A stretch of 64,000 nucleotides of DNA from positions 38,438,501-38,502,500 of the forward strand of contig NC_092672.1 of NCBI RefSeq assembly GCF_964355755.1, read 5' to 3'. Origin of the DNA: Antedon mediterranea (taxonomy: Eukaryota > Echinodermata > Crinoidea > Comatulida > Antedonidae). The notes under the pieces were generated by a model. The model saw only the letters and a list, made by a program, of their open reading frames with translations, was not told the DNA's origin and did not search any database. Position numbers and translations under genes: made by a program. Positions 50,901-60,719 of this stretch are shown here, one piece after another; the first letter of the stretch is position 1; every line of letters starts with the position of its first letter.

Positions 50901-53134
50901 TACGAGCAAAAGAAACAGAAACAATATTTTAGTGATGTGCGCATAGATGGCCTATTCCAATATAGGCCTACTTATTATATAGGCTTATAATAGGCTACAC
51001 AAGATATCCAGTTAACAACAATATAACAAATTATATAATATATAACATCGTTAAGTTTCTATGACTATTCATTCTTGGGTATATAACAAGACTTTAAAAA
51101 ACGTTTTAAAAAATGTATCTCAACGATATAGCATTTATTCAATAAAATAAAAATCTAATCAACTGTATAAAACGTCAGGTAAATAATTCGTTATTTACAA
51201 TTACAATTACGGTTGAGATATAACTAATTATTATATTTTATTTTATATATAAAATATTATTCTATCAATAACAAACATTAACCATGGGGGTGGCCTTTTA
51301 CACCTCCATGTAATAATCACCCTAGACTACCAATGTACCGCTTGGTACGTACTATACCCTTCTTTTACACCTCCATGTAATAATCACCCTAGACTACCAA
51401 TGTACCGCTTGGTACGTGCTATACCCTTCTTTTACACCTCCATGTAATAATCACCCTAGACTACCAATGTACCGCTTGGTACGTACTATACCCTTCTTTT
51501 ACACCTCCATGTAATAATCACCCTAGACTACCAATGTACCGCTTGGTACGTACTAAACCCTTCTTTTACACCTCCATGTAATAATCACCCTAGACTACCA
51601 ATGTACCGCTTGGTACGTACTATACCCTTTTAAAACCAACAAATCTCTATGATTACCTCTTAAAGTAATATTTCCTTTTTTAATCAATCGTAATAATAAT
51701 ATTCCATTACTATATTAACCATGTCTAACAACACTGGTCCTTGTGAAGCTATGCTTCCCATGGCTATGTTACTGTGTCACCTATATGCTGTATAATGAAA
51801 TATCCATGGGTCTCCCGTGTACAGTACACACATCATTTACTCCACTAATTACACATATTATTATTGTTGAGATTTCTCTATGCATTAACATGCAGTGTTA
51901 TCAACTACGCTTCCCCACCTGCTGCCATTTTATTTCCATTTCTTATAAAATCAACATCTTATTAAACGGTTGAATCTCCAATTTGACGTACAGCAGTACG
52001 GATATATACAATGCCATGGATAGATGTATATCATCTCCATACATATTATTATAGTAATATTAGTATAGTAACAAGCATGATGTTTCAATACATTTTTAAA
52101 TTTATATTTTATTAAATGCCATAAGGAATTCCAATTAGAGCTTTCTTATTTTTTACGCCTCATTATTTTGTAAAAGGCGTTTAACATATTTGCTTATAAG
52201 GGTATATTTTCGTTATCACAAATGCTATTTCAATAGTATCCATAGGCGGCCCACATAGATGGATTCGACAGTATACGTACGAGCCTGTAAAGCATTAATG
52301 CAATAACAATCCATGTACATACATCGAATGATAACGAGCAGTTTGCTATACGACTTACTAATATATAAATAACGACCTAATATTATGAACACCTCCAATC
52401 ATGTGTTCAACAAACGCTAGCCCTGGATCAGCTGTGTGTGTCAACCTATTCCTTGCAGCTGTATTCACTGCTCGCGAAGAGATTTGATTCTGGGGCCTAG
52501 CTCTATTTCTGTAAAACATTCATACATTTATATCGAATACTGCTATCTCGTTATAACTTCGTTTACTTAGGTGTTAGGATCAACTTAATAATTTATCAAA
52601 ATTGCAATACGAATGCATTATTTATTAAATCGATTGAATAATTAATTATATTAGATGCACAACACTGTCAAACTAGTTTATGAATTCTGTTTTTGTTGGC
52701 TCTCAAGTATGTAATCTTTACATGATTTATATTTAGTCTTCTTGCATTCTTTATATATTATTAAATATTACAATTTATATCAAAATGAAGGTTTATTATC
52801 AACAGAAGTAATACACAATAATATACACCATACAAAGACAACAGTCACTCATAGCGTATTTAAAATAATTATAATACGGTTTAATTATTAGTATTTTAAA
52901 CAATATAAGTAATTTATAATTGGCAATCCATAAATGAAAAAAAAATCAGTTAACTTACCTAAAAAAATCGTTTTTACAAAACAGTTTTCCTTCCCTGGAA
53001 AAGCACTTCTCCGCCAGTTTCCCTCGGCACTCGCAGCACTGCACGCACTGAGCGTGCCAAGGTCTGTCCAAAACTTTTAATAGGAACCTATCCAAGATAG
53101 GCCTATCGCAACCTGCACATAATTGAACCATCAT
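23530..53134 (-). CDS. Lhx1: LIM-homeobox transcription factor Lhx1/5 (Lim1), 5 exons, complete
   Basis: Join, on the minus strand: 53134-52959, 48290-48091, 42632-42226, 30698-30509, 23909-23530. This gives 1,353 bp, 450 residues and a stop, with all borders GT-AG and phases 2, 1, 0, 1. LIM1 has zinc ligands C6, C9, H27, C30, C33, C36, C53 and D56. LIM2 has C65, C68, H87, C90, C93, C96, C116 and D119. An acidic, Ser/Asn-rich linker leads to the homeodomain at 216-275 with WFQNRR at 263-268 and Gln at position 50. The C-terminus keeps the GDYYG/YYDFYP block, SPSPEP and a final TVW, as vertebrate Lhx1 and Lhx5 end in AVW. This identifies the Lhx1/5 subgroup rather than Lhx3 or Lhx2; an invertebrate would have one gene for both. 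The family is nuclear, binds TAAT-type sites, and partners Ldb through its LIM domains in gastrula organiser and neuronal patterning. Human paralogues are about 402-406 residues. Confidence 0.95.
24227..24372. mobile_element. Palindromic MITE family A, copy 3
   Basis: CTAAAGCTCTGTACACTATC at the left is mirrored by GATAGTGTAGACAGAGCTT at the right. The core TATGGACATGATGATGTCAT is present. It lies in Lhx1/5 intron 4. Confidence 0.8.
24945..25009. repeat. 31-bp tandem duplication
   Basis: ATTGTGGCCATTGTAGTAAC with the following ATACATATATC occurs twice in a row, exactly repeated. Confidence 0.9.
26622..26998. mobile_element. TIR element carrying an internal 5-copy minisatellite
   Basis: Left end GGCCAATTTACACAGACGAG with GGTAACG is inverted at the right end (CGTTACCGCTTGTCTGTGTA with GGCC). 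Flanks TAAA on both sides suggest a short target duplication. Inside, 26,664-26,915 holds five copies of a 44-50 bp unit (ACCGCGTAGCTTGTTCCACG, TAGAATCTGTATCTATCC). A 76-codon minus-strand frame through it is a by-product of the repeat. Confidence 0.7.
30280..30441. mobile_element. MITE with about 30-bp inverted ends, 67 bp from Lhx1/5 exon 4
   Basis: CCTGTGGCTGTATTCACCAT with TCACACTAAG at the left is inverted at the right (AGTGTGATTGGTGAATACG, ACCACAGG). The interior is AT-rich and non-coding. It is a third MITE family, seen once. Confidence 0.75.
30509..30698 (-). CDS. Lhx1: Lhx1/5 exon 4: homeodomain recognition helix and post-homeodomain
   Basis: This 190-bp exon starts after acceptor TCATTTCAG and ends GATCCAG|GTAATT. 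It opens with [20 protein letters not shown], the DNA-contacting end of helix 3 and the conserved tail. [12 protein letters not shown] corresponds to the ARRHAFFRSPRR block of vertebrate Lhx1. A palindromic MITE lies only 67 bp inside the following intron. Confidence 0.95.
30836..31004. mobile_element. Palindromic MITE family A, copy 4
   Basis: AAAGCTCTGTCTACACTATC and the inverse TTTGATAGTGTACAAAGAGC enclose the core. The segment CACTACCATATTTGAGCATAT is duplicated once inside. Confidence 0.8.
35116..35162. repeat. 47-bp near-perfect AT-rich hairpin
   Basis: AGAAAAAGA-AA-AGTTATATATA pairs with TATATATAACT-TG-TCTTTTTCT across a 3-base loop. Only the AA/TG step in the stem fails to pair. No flanking repeat was seen. 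Confidence 0.7.
36480..36572 (+). mobile_element. Possible LINE 3' tail with (TTGAA)n
   Basis: AT-rich sequence ends in GACGAAATAAAGTTGAATTG followed by repeated AATTG units. A similar ending occurs near 50,520-50,547. The shape recalls non-LTR retrotransposon 3' ends, but no coding part is nearby. Confidence 0.3.
38334..38526. mobile_element. Palindromic MITE family A, copy 5, internally expanded
   Basis: Between GAGCTTTA and GATAGTGTAAACAGAGC the core word TGCTCAAATATGGTAGTGAT is repeated about five times in tandem, where other copies have one or two. The element therefore seeded a small minisatellite. Confidence 0.75.
38626..39093. repeat. 47-bp minisatellite, 10 copies
   Basis: Unit TTGGAAACAAGCATTTGGGG then GTAAAGTGTTATCCCTTGC and TTTCTATG, repeated with very few changes. 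Such uniformity points to recent expansion. It starts 100 bp from MITE copy 5. The short ORF reading out of its end is incidental. Confidence 0.9.
40759..40815. repeat. 19-bp tandem repeat, 3 copies
   Basis: AAAGGCATTACAAAAAATA is repeated three times. Confidence 0.8.
40887..41031. mobile_element. Palindromic MITE family A, copy 6
   Basis: The left end CTAAAGCTCTGTCTACACTA is intact. The right end is eroded (CATAAAATTTGATATGTGT) and lacks the AGAGCTTTAG terminus. Confidence 0.7.
42226..42632 (-). CDS. Lhx1: Lhx1/5 exon 3: linker and homeodomain helices 1-2
   Basis: This 407-bp exon follows acceptor TTTTTTTTCAG and ends MRVIQ|GTAAGA in phase 0. The first 90 residues are a divergent linker rich in Asp, Ser and Asn (NNNNS, DLDNDN, SPSPSSP, DDNGNGG). 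It then enters [20 protein letters not shown], followed by helix 2 and the start of helix 3, effectively identical to vertebrate Lhx1/5. The split inside helix 3 between Gln 46 and Val 47 of the homeodomain is a classic intron site in LIM-homeobox genes. Confidence 0.95.
44853..45128 (-). CDS. Unidentified 91-codon open frame in Lhx1/5 intron 2
   Basis: The frame starts at ATGGCGGCC in a good context (CAAATGG) and runs to a TGA. It is GC-richer than the flanks and of mixed composition, not low complexity. Visible parts are a polar N-terminus with NHNNNR, a PPPQ stretch, a moderately hydrophobic middle ([18 protein letters not shown]) and a Gly-rich [11 protein letters not shown] do not recognise a family, see no signal peptide or clear membrane span, and see no intron or poly(A) signal that settles it. 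It runs on the same strand as Lhx1/5, so it could be a nested gene, an alternative first exon or chance. Confidence 0.25.
   Translation of the reverse strand: MAAGRSKAMIDIPDNHNNNRIGWTHSSSTHLPPPQVANVSSFVSTVLRNAGLVPFAVPQHGSGIFGSGKLRPREGIKMTSHGVNESPFVNI
45541..45686. mobile_element. Palindromic MITE family A, copy 7
   Basis: CTAAAGCTCTGTCTACACCA at the left is mirrored by GTATAGACAGAGCTTA at the right. The GTGATGTGCCCAAATATGGT word is doubled inside. Confidence 0.8.
47708..47797. repeat. 43-bp tandem duplication
   Basis: ACGAATTAGTAAAGCGTTTG with the following 23 bases occurs at 47708 and 47751. Confidence 0.9.
48091..48290 (-). CDS. Lhx1: Lhx1/5 exon 2: LIM domain 2
   Basis: This 200-bp exon lies between acceptor GTTTTCAG and donor GTGAGT (intron from 48090). 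It completes Arg 59 and encodes LIM2 ([20 protein letters not shown], then [10 protein letters not shown] and FICKEDF) with all eight zinc ligands present. The [12 protein letters not shown] segment is almost the vertebrate Lhx1/5 sequence. It ends one base into the next codon. Confidence 0.95.
49332..49448. repeat. 58-bp tandem duplication
   Basis: AATCATACAATGGCCTATAT and the bases after it occur at 49332 and 49390, nearly identical. Confidence 0.9.
49589..49665. repeat. 24-bp tandem repeat, 3 copies
   Basis: ATTATTAATACACTGTAATT with GTAA is repeated three times. Confidence 0.85.
51295..51630. repeat. 67-bp minisatellite, 5 copies
   Basis: Units start at 51295, 51362, 51429, 51496 and 51563 (CTTTTACACCTCCATGTAAT onward) with only single-base differences. 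Each holds the palindrome-like TACCGCTTGGTACGTAC. It lies in Lhx1/5 intron 1. Confidence 0.92.
52959..53134 (-). CDS. Lhx1: Lhx1/5 exon 1: start and LIM domain 1
   Basis: Two consecutive in-frame ATGs (53134 and 53131) precede VQLCAGC. Vertebrate Lhx1 begins M-V directly, so the second is likely the ancestral start, and the first adds one Met. The exon holds the whole of LIM1 and ends TTTTTTAG|GTAAGT, leaving two bases of an Arg codon, a phase-2 border right after the NDFF motif. Codons for Asp-Arg-Pro-Ile contain the 12-base palindrome GATAGGCCTATC, the same word that is over-represented across the rest of the window. Confidence 0.95.
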
Positions 53135-53830
53135 TGGGAACTATTGTTATTCAAGCAAAACAATTCGATTAAAAAAATTGTATAAATATGTCGGCTACAG
53201 GTTTTATCATTTAAACTGTAAGAAGGTACGTTCATTCCAAAATATTTTCAACACTGCGATATTACTTTGTTTGACACCATTCTAAAATAAGCATTTAAAC
53301 CACCGAAGTATTGGTCCTACTTTTACTCAATGCAGCAGCCCTCATTGATAACAATAGCCATAGTTAATTGTATAAATAGGCAAAAATCAGGTCTCTGGAA
53401 AGCGAAGTCCTTCCACGAATTATTAAGCTGCAATACTCTCCAGGTATAAAAATATCACTTGTTTAGTATCCTCGTACGTAGAAGTTTCCACATAAATTGA
53501 CACATGCAGCAATAGGCTACTTAGATAGAGAGATGCACTGTTGTAAGCTAAGCACACTACCGATTACTAATCTCTGGCTATTGACGACTAAAACCTAGTG
53601 TATTCATAACTTGGCATTCATTTTAAGTCACACTCACTCGCGCTGACTGGCTAGCCAAGGCGTGACTAACTTAGACCAATCACGGCGAAGTTCACACGAC
53701 AATCGACTAATCAAATCGCTCGGTTTGTTTCTTGTAAAACTAATATTTACAAGAATAGAATTTGTAAGTGTGTGGATTGAACATTCAAAGAACGCTTCGA
53801 TCCGTAATAATCTCATCGCTTACTCTGCCC
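53135..53830 (-). promoter_or_regulatory. Presumed Lhx1/5 5' UTR and promoter region
   Basis: No other gene starts here, and the bases directly upstream of the double ATG are AT-rich leader-like sequence. Between about 53,630 and 53,720 the sequence is richer in CpG than its surroundings and holds a CCAAT box in inverted form for this strand (ACCAATCACG on the plus strand). No TATA box is evident at a fitting distance. The placement is inferred. Confidence 0.25.
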
Positions 53831-55837
53831 TTCTCTGATTTTGAGTCTAAACCAAGGAGGTATAAAATAACCCAATTTATTTCGAATCTATTTTGGCACT
53901 TGTATTATATACAGTATATATAATCTAGCACATTTTGAATAGAATGTGTGATTTGTTGTATTGGAAATGCAAATATATTTTAGTAAAATTATCATTATTA
54001 ATTACATCACCATGGAAATGTTACTGTAAATAAACATAATATAAATAACAATAATTTAAAACTTGCTACGTTTTGTCAACGTAAAATCCCTGAAATCCAT
54101 GTATTTTAAATCTTTTATTAACATTTTAAAGTATTTAAGTAAAGTAACGATTATATCATTATAGAACGAGACAATATTTAAACCTTAAAACGACGTTTTA
54201 CAAGACACATGAACTAAATCGACACATGCAGAACGAAACACAAAAAGAAATATCGTCAGTTGGTATTCAACTTGCCCTTTGATGCTCCGAAGGAGAAGCA
54301 AAACATTATTGTAAAAGAATAAGGGTTGATTCGTCCCTATTCAGTCCTCATTATATCGATACGTTAAAGGCGCTTAACGATACATTGTACTCCTTCTCAA
54401 CACAATAGATGAAAGGATCGCAGCTGAGAAAGGGCCGTTTGTGGAGGCGGTAGAAAGCCCTGAAACGGTCTACCAATAACAAACTCAAAGAACACCCTTA
54501 TTCAACTAAGCTAATTCCAGGTGAAAAGACATTTGTTTGGTGTTACAATTGTACTGAATTGCTCCTGAATACGACAAGAAGCCGGATCAAATCATCACGT
54601 ATTATTATACAAATCGTTGGCGGGTCATCAAAGACAAACAACTATGCTAGGCCTAGCTGAATAATGCAATGGCTGGCAATGGCTTCTTCTCCGAGGCTAA
54701 ACGAAACCAATTTCAAAATTAGGAACGTTTACACTAATTACTACAACTATTACGCATGGAAAATAATCACTTTGAACCTAAGAAGCTATCGAGAATAAAG
54801 AAGGCGAATTACTAACAATTTAGACAGCAAAGTAAAGAATTATTCGTCATCAGAAATAACGTGTGTACCGAGCTAAAATAAAAATAATGGTTTTACTTTA
54901 AATAAATTTTTAAAGAAATATATAAAGCAGGGAGAAATATTCAACAAACAACGGTATTTCAACGGGTTTTATATTAATAAACGGGCATACTATTTTGTAC
55001 ATAAATTCTTATTGAAAAATGTTATTGTACTATAACGATACTCCTAAAACAATACAAAAAAATCAAAGATACAGAATTTCATTGTTTTTAGTTTAATTTT
55101 TTTTTCTCGTTTTTTGTTTGTTTTGTTTTTTCAAATAGCATACAGGCTTGCCCTACAAGACTGTTTTTGCAGGGACCAATATCAGCAATCTTTCAATTTA
55201 TTTTTTATCGTAAATTTAGTATTAAGTGTTTTTTGACGGACGTATATATTGAAAGAAAATAATTCTTGAAAATTCAATTCATGGTTGTGGACTTACTGGA
55301 TATCTTTATATAGGCATGTGTTGATTGCAACATATTCGTTAGTTTTTTATTTATATTAACAATAAGGCAACACGATATTCAATCTTTACTATTTCAAGTG
55401 AGTTATTAGGCTTCTTTAATTCTTTAGTTGTCATTATTAAATACAAAGGTGTGTCCATTCAACACCTTTCTTGTTGACACAAAAAGTAACCGATACATTA
55501 ACACAAAATCCAACTCCTTGAACGCAACAGTTTTGGGTATAGTGTATTCATGAAAGAATCTAAAGTTATCTAAAAATAACTAAGCGTCTTATTAAGTCTC
55601 TAACATAAACACTCATAGTTAGTATGAAATTACAGAAGCGAATGCAAGAGCTTGTGTTTGGCTTTTGTCTTTTTATACAAATTGTTAGAATAGGCAGTCT
55701 TTAAAAAATATACCGCTGCATTCCTGATGCGGATTAAAGGTTTGGCACGTTTTGTCTGTCAAAGTGTGTAGGCCTAGAAATGGACTCTAAACCAAATTCA
55801 GACTAACAGTATTTAACATTTATAATCTACAACCTTC

Positions 55838-55996
55838 AGCTCTATCTACACTCAAACTTCATGTGACAAAAAATGTGATCTGCATATATATGGACAAGAT
55901 GATGTCATACCACTACCATATTTGGGTATATCACTATTATATTTGGGCACATCACACTTTTTTTGTCAAACTAGTTTGATAGTTTAGACAGAGCTA
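55838..55996. mobile_element. Palindromic MITE family A, copy 8
   Basis: AGCTCTATCTACACTCAAAC at the left and AGTTTGATAGTTTAGACAGA with GCT at the right. The core GGACAAGATGATGTCATACC is intact apart from single changes. Confidence 0.8.
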
Positions 55997-56624
55997 AGAC
56001 TACTTTGAAGGTGTTTCAATCATTAAAGCAATGGTTATTGGTTAATACATAGGCCTACGTAATTTAGTAGCAATCACTGCGAAAAAATGTTTTATCTTTA
56101 ATCTACAAAATATTGAAGTATTCAATTAAAAATTTCGTTTACATAATTTTAATAAATGTAACAAAATTGAAAGCATTCAATCAGGAAAGAGAGAGATTGT
56201 AAGAGCGAGTTTTAACACTTTGTTCAAAGATCGACAAAGCTACCCGCCAAGGCCGAACGAAAATTACTTGAAAGCAGGTAAATCCATGCAAGAGCCAGGT
56301 AAAGCAAACATTGCTGCTAAATGTCAGTTTGATTTTACACAAATTGCATCGAATAAGGTGGTTCACTTCATTCATTTTCAAACTTTTATATAAAAAGTTT
56401 CGTAACATGCAAATGAGAATACAAAAAAAGGTTTACAGCTATTTGAACATATTTTAATGGAATTCTAATTTCAATAATTTAAAAAGTCAATTAATGTTAT
56501 CAATATTATTACTATTAATTTAAATATACAACATGCATGACACACCTATACATTTCAATATCCATGACAGGAGGAATGATATAATGTATATTACATAAAA
56601 TACAACATACATCATGATAGAACA

Positions 56625-56790
56625 CATGTGATGTCAGAGCATGTGATGTCAGAGCATGTGATGTCAGAGCATGTGATGTCAGAGCATGTGATTTCAGAGC
56701 ATGTGATGTCAGAGCATGTGATGTCAGAGCATGTGATGTCAGAGCATGTGATGTCAGAGCATGTGATGTCAGAGCATGTGATGTCAGAGC
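56625..56790. repeat. 15-bp tandem array, 11 copies
   Basis: CATGTGATGTCAGAG is repeated 11 times, with one G-to-T variant. As 15 is a multiple of 3, the minus strand reads a repeating ALTSH pentapeptide inside a 96-codon frame. No other sign of a gene exists. Confidence 0.92.
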
Positions 56791-59650
56791 ACTAAAGTAG
56801 AACATTTGATTAAAATAGTTAATGAATGTAATTATTGATTATCAGAAGATGAACGTGAGCACATTTCAAGTTTAAATATAATTGCACATTCGTCACCGGT
56901 ATTCTGTCGATTTTTAATGTGTGTTTTGTTTTTCAATGTATATACGGTGTGACGGATAAAGTGTGTTTGTTCCTACGAATTACGAACCAAAATTCAACAT
57001 TCATGTTAAATTGCGTAATCATTTCAATGTAACATCTTCAAACATTTCTATACTGTATTGTTATATGAGGTCATTAACCCTCCAATATGAGTATCAGACG
57101 ACTAAGAAACAGTGTTTTTGACGCCATTGGAAACGTATAGGCCTTAAATCCTGAAGCAGACCTGGCGAGTCGGATCAGAAGCTATAGTCTTAGTCACGTC
57201 CAAACACATACATTTTTACCCCCTATAGTTACGTTTCCCCCTTTTATGGAACAGCGACACATTTTCCAATAAAACGTCTTCGAGATCACGTAGTGTGCTA
57301 TCAATCGAGGTATCACAAGGGTTTGGTCATCCTTCCTCAGGCGGTACTGGCGCGCCATAGCTTCATACAATGATGACAGTCTGTAGCAAGCTACGCGGAT
57401 ACTGACGCTAAAGTCAACTGTAACGGCACGTACGCTTACTAGACATTTACAATAATGTGATAATGGTTATAATAGTTATTTGATCATGTTTTAGCAAGTA
57501 AAGTCAACACGAATTTTAACCAGCCTTAGGCAGCGGTCAAAGCTGCAAGCTACCGTTAGTTAAAATAAAATAGGCACGGACCGTCGTTTATTCTTGGGAT
57601 ATATAATCGGTTGATAGCAAGGTTGCTGGTTTTGTGTGCTCTCTGTTTACCATACAGTATAAAGTATATACACAATACCATTTGATTATTTTTACTTGGT
57701 ATTCTACAACTATCATTGATACAACAATATCAACAAACGAAACAAATGATAACAAAAGATATCAACTTGATATCGTTACAGTGTTACGTAACAAAACTAT
57801 AGATTTTAAAATTAGAACAAATAATAAGGATTAATTTTCCTATGAAAGCTATTTTTTATTATTATTAAAGCTTCAATCCAAGTTCGTTTCGTCACACGTA
57901 TGCATATACACAATGACGTGACGCGATGTGATGTATGCGACGCGACGCTATAATAAAAAACATCAAGCAACGCGCGCAATAATGTACACGCCGCAATTGG
58001 TGATTGGTCAAATGGAAATAATGCGTTGCGCGTATTCATCAAAAGATAGTTCTGGTCGAGTTTTGGCGTGTATTGATCATACTGCCACCACCAATTTGTC
58101 TAAATGCTGCTATCTTGTAGGCGCGCCTATCGATGGTAAATGATGTGTTACATTATTGATTGATTTGAAGGCCAGTCATAAGTGCCTGTATTACAAATAT
58201 TAATTGTATTCCAATGTGTTCTTGTTACGTAAACGGAGGCCGAAAGCAGCAAGCGCAACATAAATGGCGAAATCTTTCGTTAGGCCTATACAGGATTACA
58301 CAATCAGGTAAAAGAAAACCTGTTGTGGTCCGGTCTTGAATACAACAAAATCAGGGGGAAAATTTTTGTGGGGGAAAAATGAGATCTTTTAATTTATATT
58401 GAAAAGTTTTCCGACAAATGTTCATAACAATGAGGCTCTGTCCGTAGACATCAACGCAACGAGAGATCACAAAGCAAAATCTAATCTATTTTTTACTTTC
58501 AATATACAAATATATACGAGTCTAGGGATATAAAAAAGACTTCAGCGCTCCAGCTCAAATAACATAAGTTTCATAACAAAGTATATTCTACAATAGTATT
58601 TTATTTATCTTCTGTCGCCGAGAAAATTTGATAAATAAAAACATAGATATCTGTCAATTTCGTTTTGAAAATGTTGTTTAGTTACATAATATCAAGGTGT
58701 AATGCTTTATGTAGGCCTATCTGTGCCATTTCTTACACCACCAGGAATGTAGCTTGACGGTGCATGTAGGCCTACAAAATGCGTCCACTTTCATAATATA
58801 AATTGTTTTTCTTTAATTTTCCAAAGAAAACATGTATAAATGTCTATTTAAATACGAAATCTTTGGTAGTGCCTAAAATATATTTACGACCTAATTCGAA
58901 AGTTGAAAAGGAATTAAAAGAAAGCGTTTAACAGAAGTGTTTATTTGTATCAGATAGAAAGGCGACAAAAAATTACTAATTTGATCACGATATTGTGTAT
59001 ACAATACCTTGAGAAAGACAACACATAGGCCTATAAAAGCCGAGTAACGTGAAACGAATATCGAGGTATCGCTGTATTGTGTTTCAATCGTATTGTTATA
59101 ATACCTCGACCAAGTGCTATATGAAAAATGTATATGAAAAAAGTATCTTATGAAAAATACATGTGACTCCGCAATGTCTGCCTAGCAGGTTTTAAGAGCC
59201 GTTAGGCTGTTTGGACAAGCCACTACTTTGAGATTGTAACACATCATTGGTGAAATGAGCCAATCCTAAGGTCAAAGTTCGTGGGTTTTCACGGTATGGG
59301 GGTGTTGTCTTTTCTCTAATTGGTGGTCATTATTATATTATAATATTGTGGCCATATCTGTGGGTATTATAGTTTTTCGCGGCTGGTGACCTCACCTGTA
59401 GCTAGTTTCTTTAAGTGACAGATTTGATGCTGCCGAGGGGTAAGTAGTTGCTGACACAGGTAAATCAAACCGTAGGTTCATGAGAACTAAACTTAAGCCT
59501 ATGTATATCTTAATTCTTCTCGGCTTTGAGCATATGGAATACCATGTAACCCCTGTTTCACACGGCAACATAAGAGCATGTGAAAGTTTCTAGTTACGGC
59601 ATACTCCAGTAAACAAAGCAGTGCAGGTGTTTATTGTCGCATACGTTTGT

Positions 59651-59810
59651 GCTTGCGTCGTTAAAAAAATTAACGCAAGGACGTACGCGCAACGCAAGCG
59701 AGTTGACCAATGACACTCCACTGTTCGAATAATCCAACGCTTGTGGTTGGTCAATTCACTTAGGTTGCGTTACGTCTTTGCGTTGCGTTGCTAGTAGGTA
59801 ACCAAGCATT
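59651..59810. mobile_element. Palindromic MITE family B, copy near right end
   Basis: ACGCAAGGACGTACGCGCAA and GTTGACCAATGAC on the left mirror GTTGGTCAATTCAC and TTTGCGTTGCGTTGCTAGTA on the right, ending AACCAAGC. Confidence 0.7.
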
Positions 59811-60719
59811 AAAGAAGCTGCTCTGTGGCAATTCACTAATTCATGTTTTCAGACGATCCATTTTTGCATTCGAATTAAATAATATTTTTTTTTAGTTTAA
59901 TGTATTGAAAACAAAACATTATTATCTTTTCATCGTCGTTTTCTGAGTCTTTTAGAGTAAGTTGTGTTCCCAAAATTTACCTGCGTGTTATGTGTGACCT
60001 TCTTATTACAAACATGATTGGTTAATTATCAACTATAGGCCTACATTGTACAAATCTATCAGTTAGTTATTAAAATACTTAGGCAGTAAAACATGTTGAT
60101 ACTTAAAAATGATAAGAACACCTATATCTTTCAAATTAATGTGCTCTAATCGTGTCTATTTAAACTCAGCAGGATCACACTTTGAGGTAAATTTTCGGCA
60201 CGGCATTGATAGTAGTTCGCGGTTAAATAGCCTGGAGATGATAAGGTTATATAGCCTGAAGATGTTAATATAAACTTTCGAAGGTGAATAAAATATGTAA
60301 TCATATCACTTGTTTAGCATCTCTTATGAGCACTAGCGATGGTCAGCGTCTCCAACGACTCACATGAGACGTTATTGAAGGGCGGCCTAAAATGTAATTG
60401 ATCCTAGGCCTAGGGGAGTCAAAGTTATCGTTCAGTATCAGAAAAAAACGACTCAAGACCAGATTATAATTTTGTAAGGCAAATTTAAATTCATAATAAA
60501 AACTTAGAATCTGTTGTAAATCTGTATAACAGTATAATTCCAATTCAACGTTCTATAAAAACAATGCAAAAATGGTTATAAAGAAACAACAAATGTGTCG
60601 TAATAAGTGTGACGTCATCCATTATTATAAAGTATAAAATATGGAATAATCCCTAATGACATTGGCAATTTGGACAACTACAATTAGAAGGCAATGTATT
60701 TTAAACAAGACTTTAATTT

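Larger units (their letters stand above)
48291..52958 (-). other. Lhx1/5 intron 1
   Basis: A 4.7-kb intron separating the two LIM exons. It is AT-rich, with the 67-bp minisatellite and smaller duplications at 49,332 (58 bp), 49,590 (24 bp, three copies) and 49,740. No coding exon was recognised. Confidence 0.85.

Noticed and set aside
56515-56805. 96-codon frame with ALTSH repeats
   Set aside because: Product of the 15-bp array; flanks are AT-rich with no coding character.
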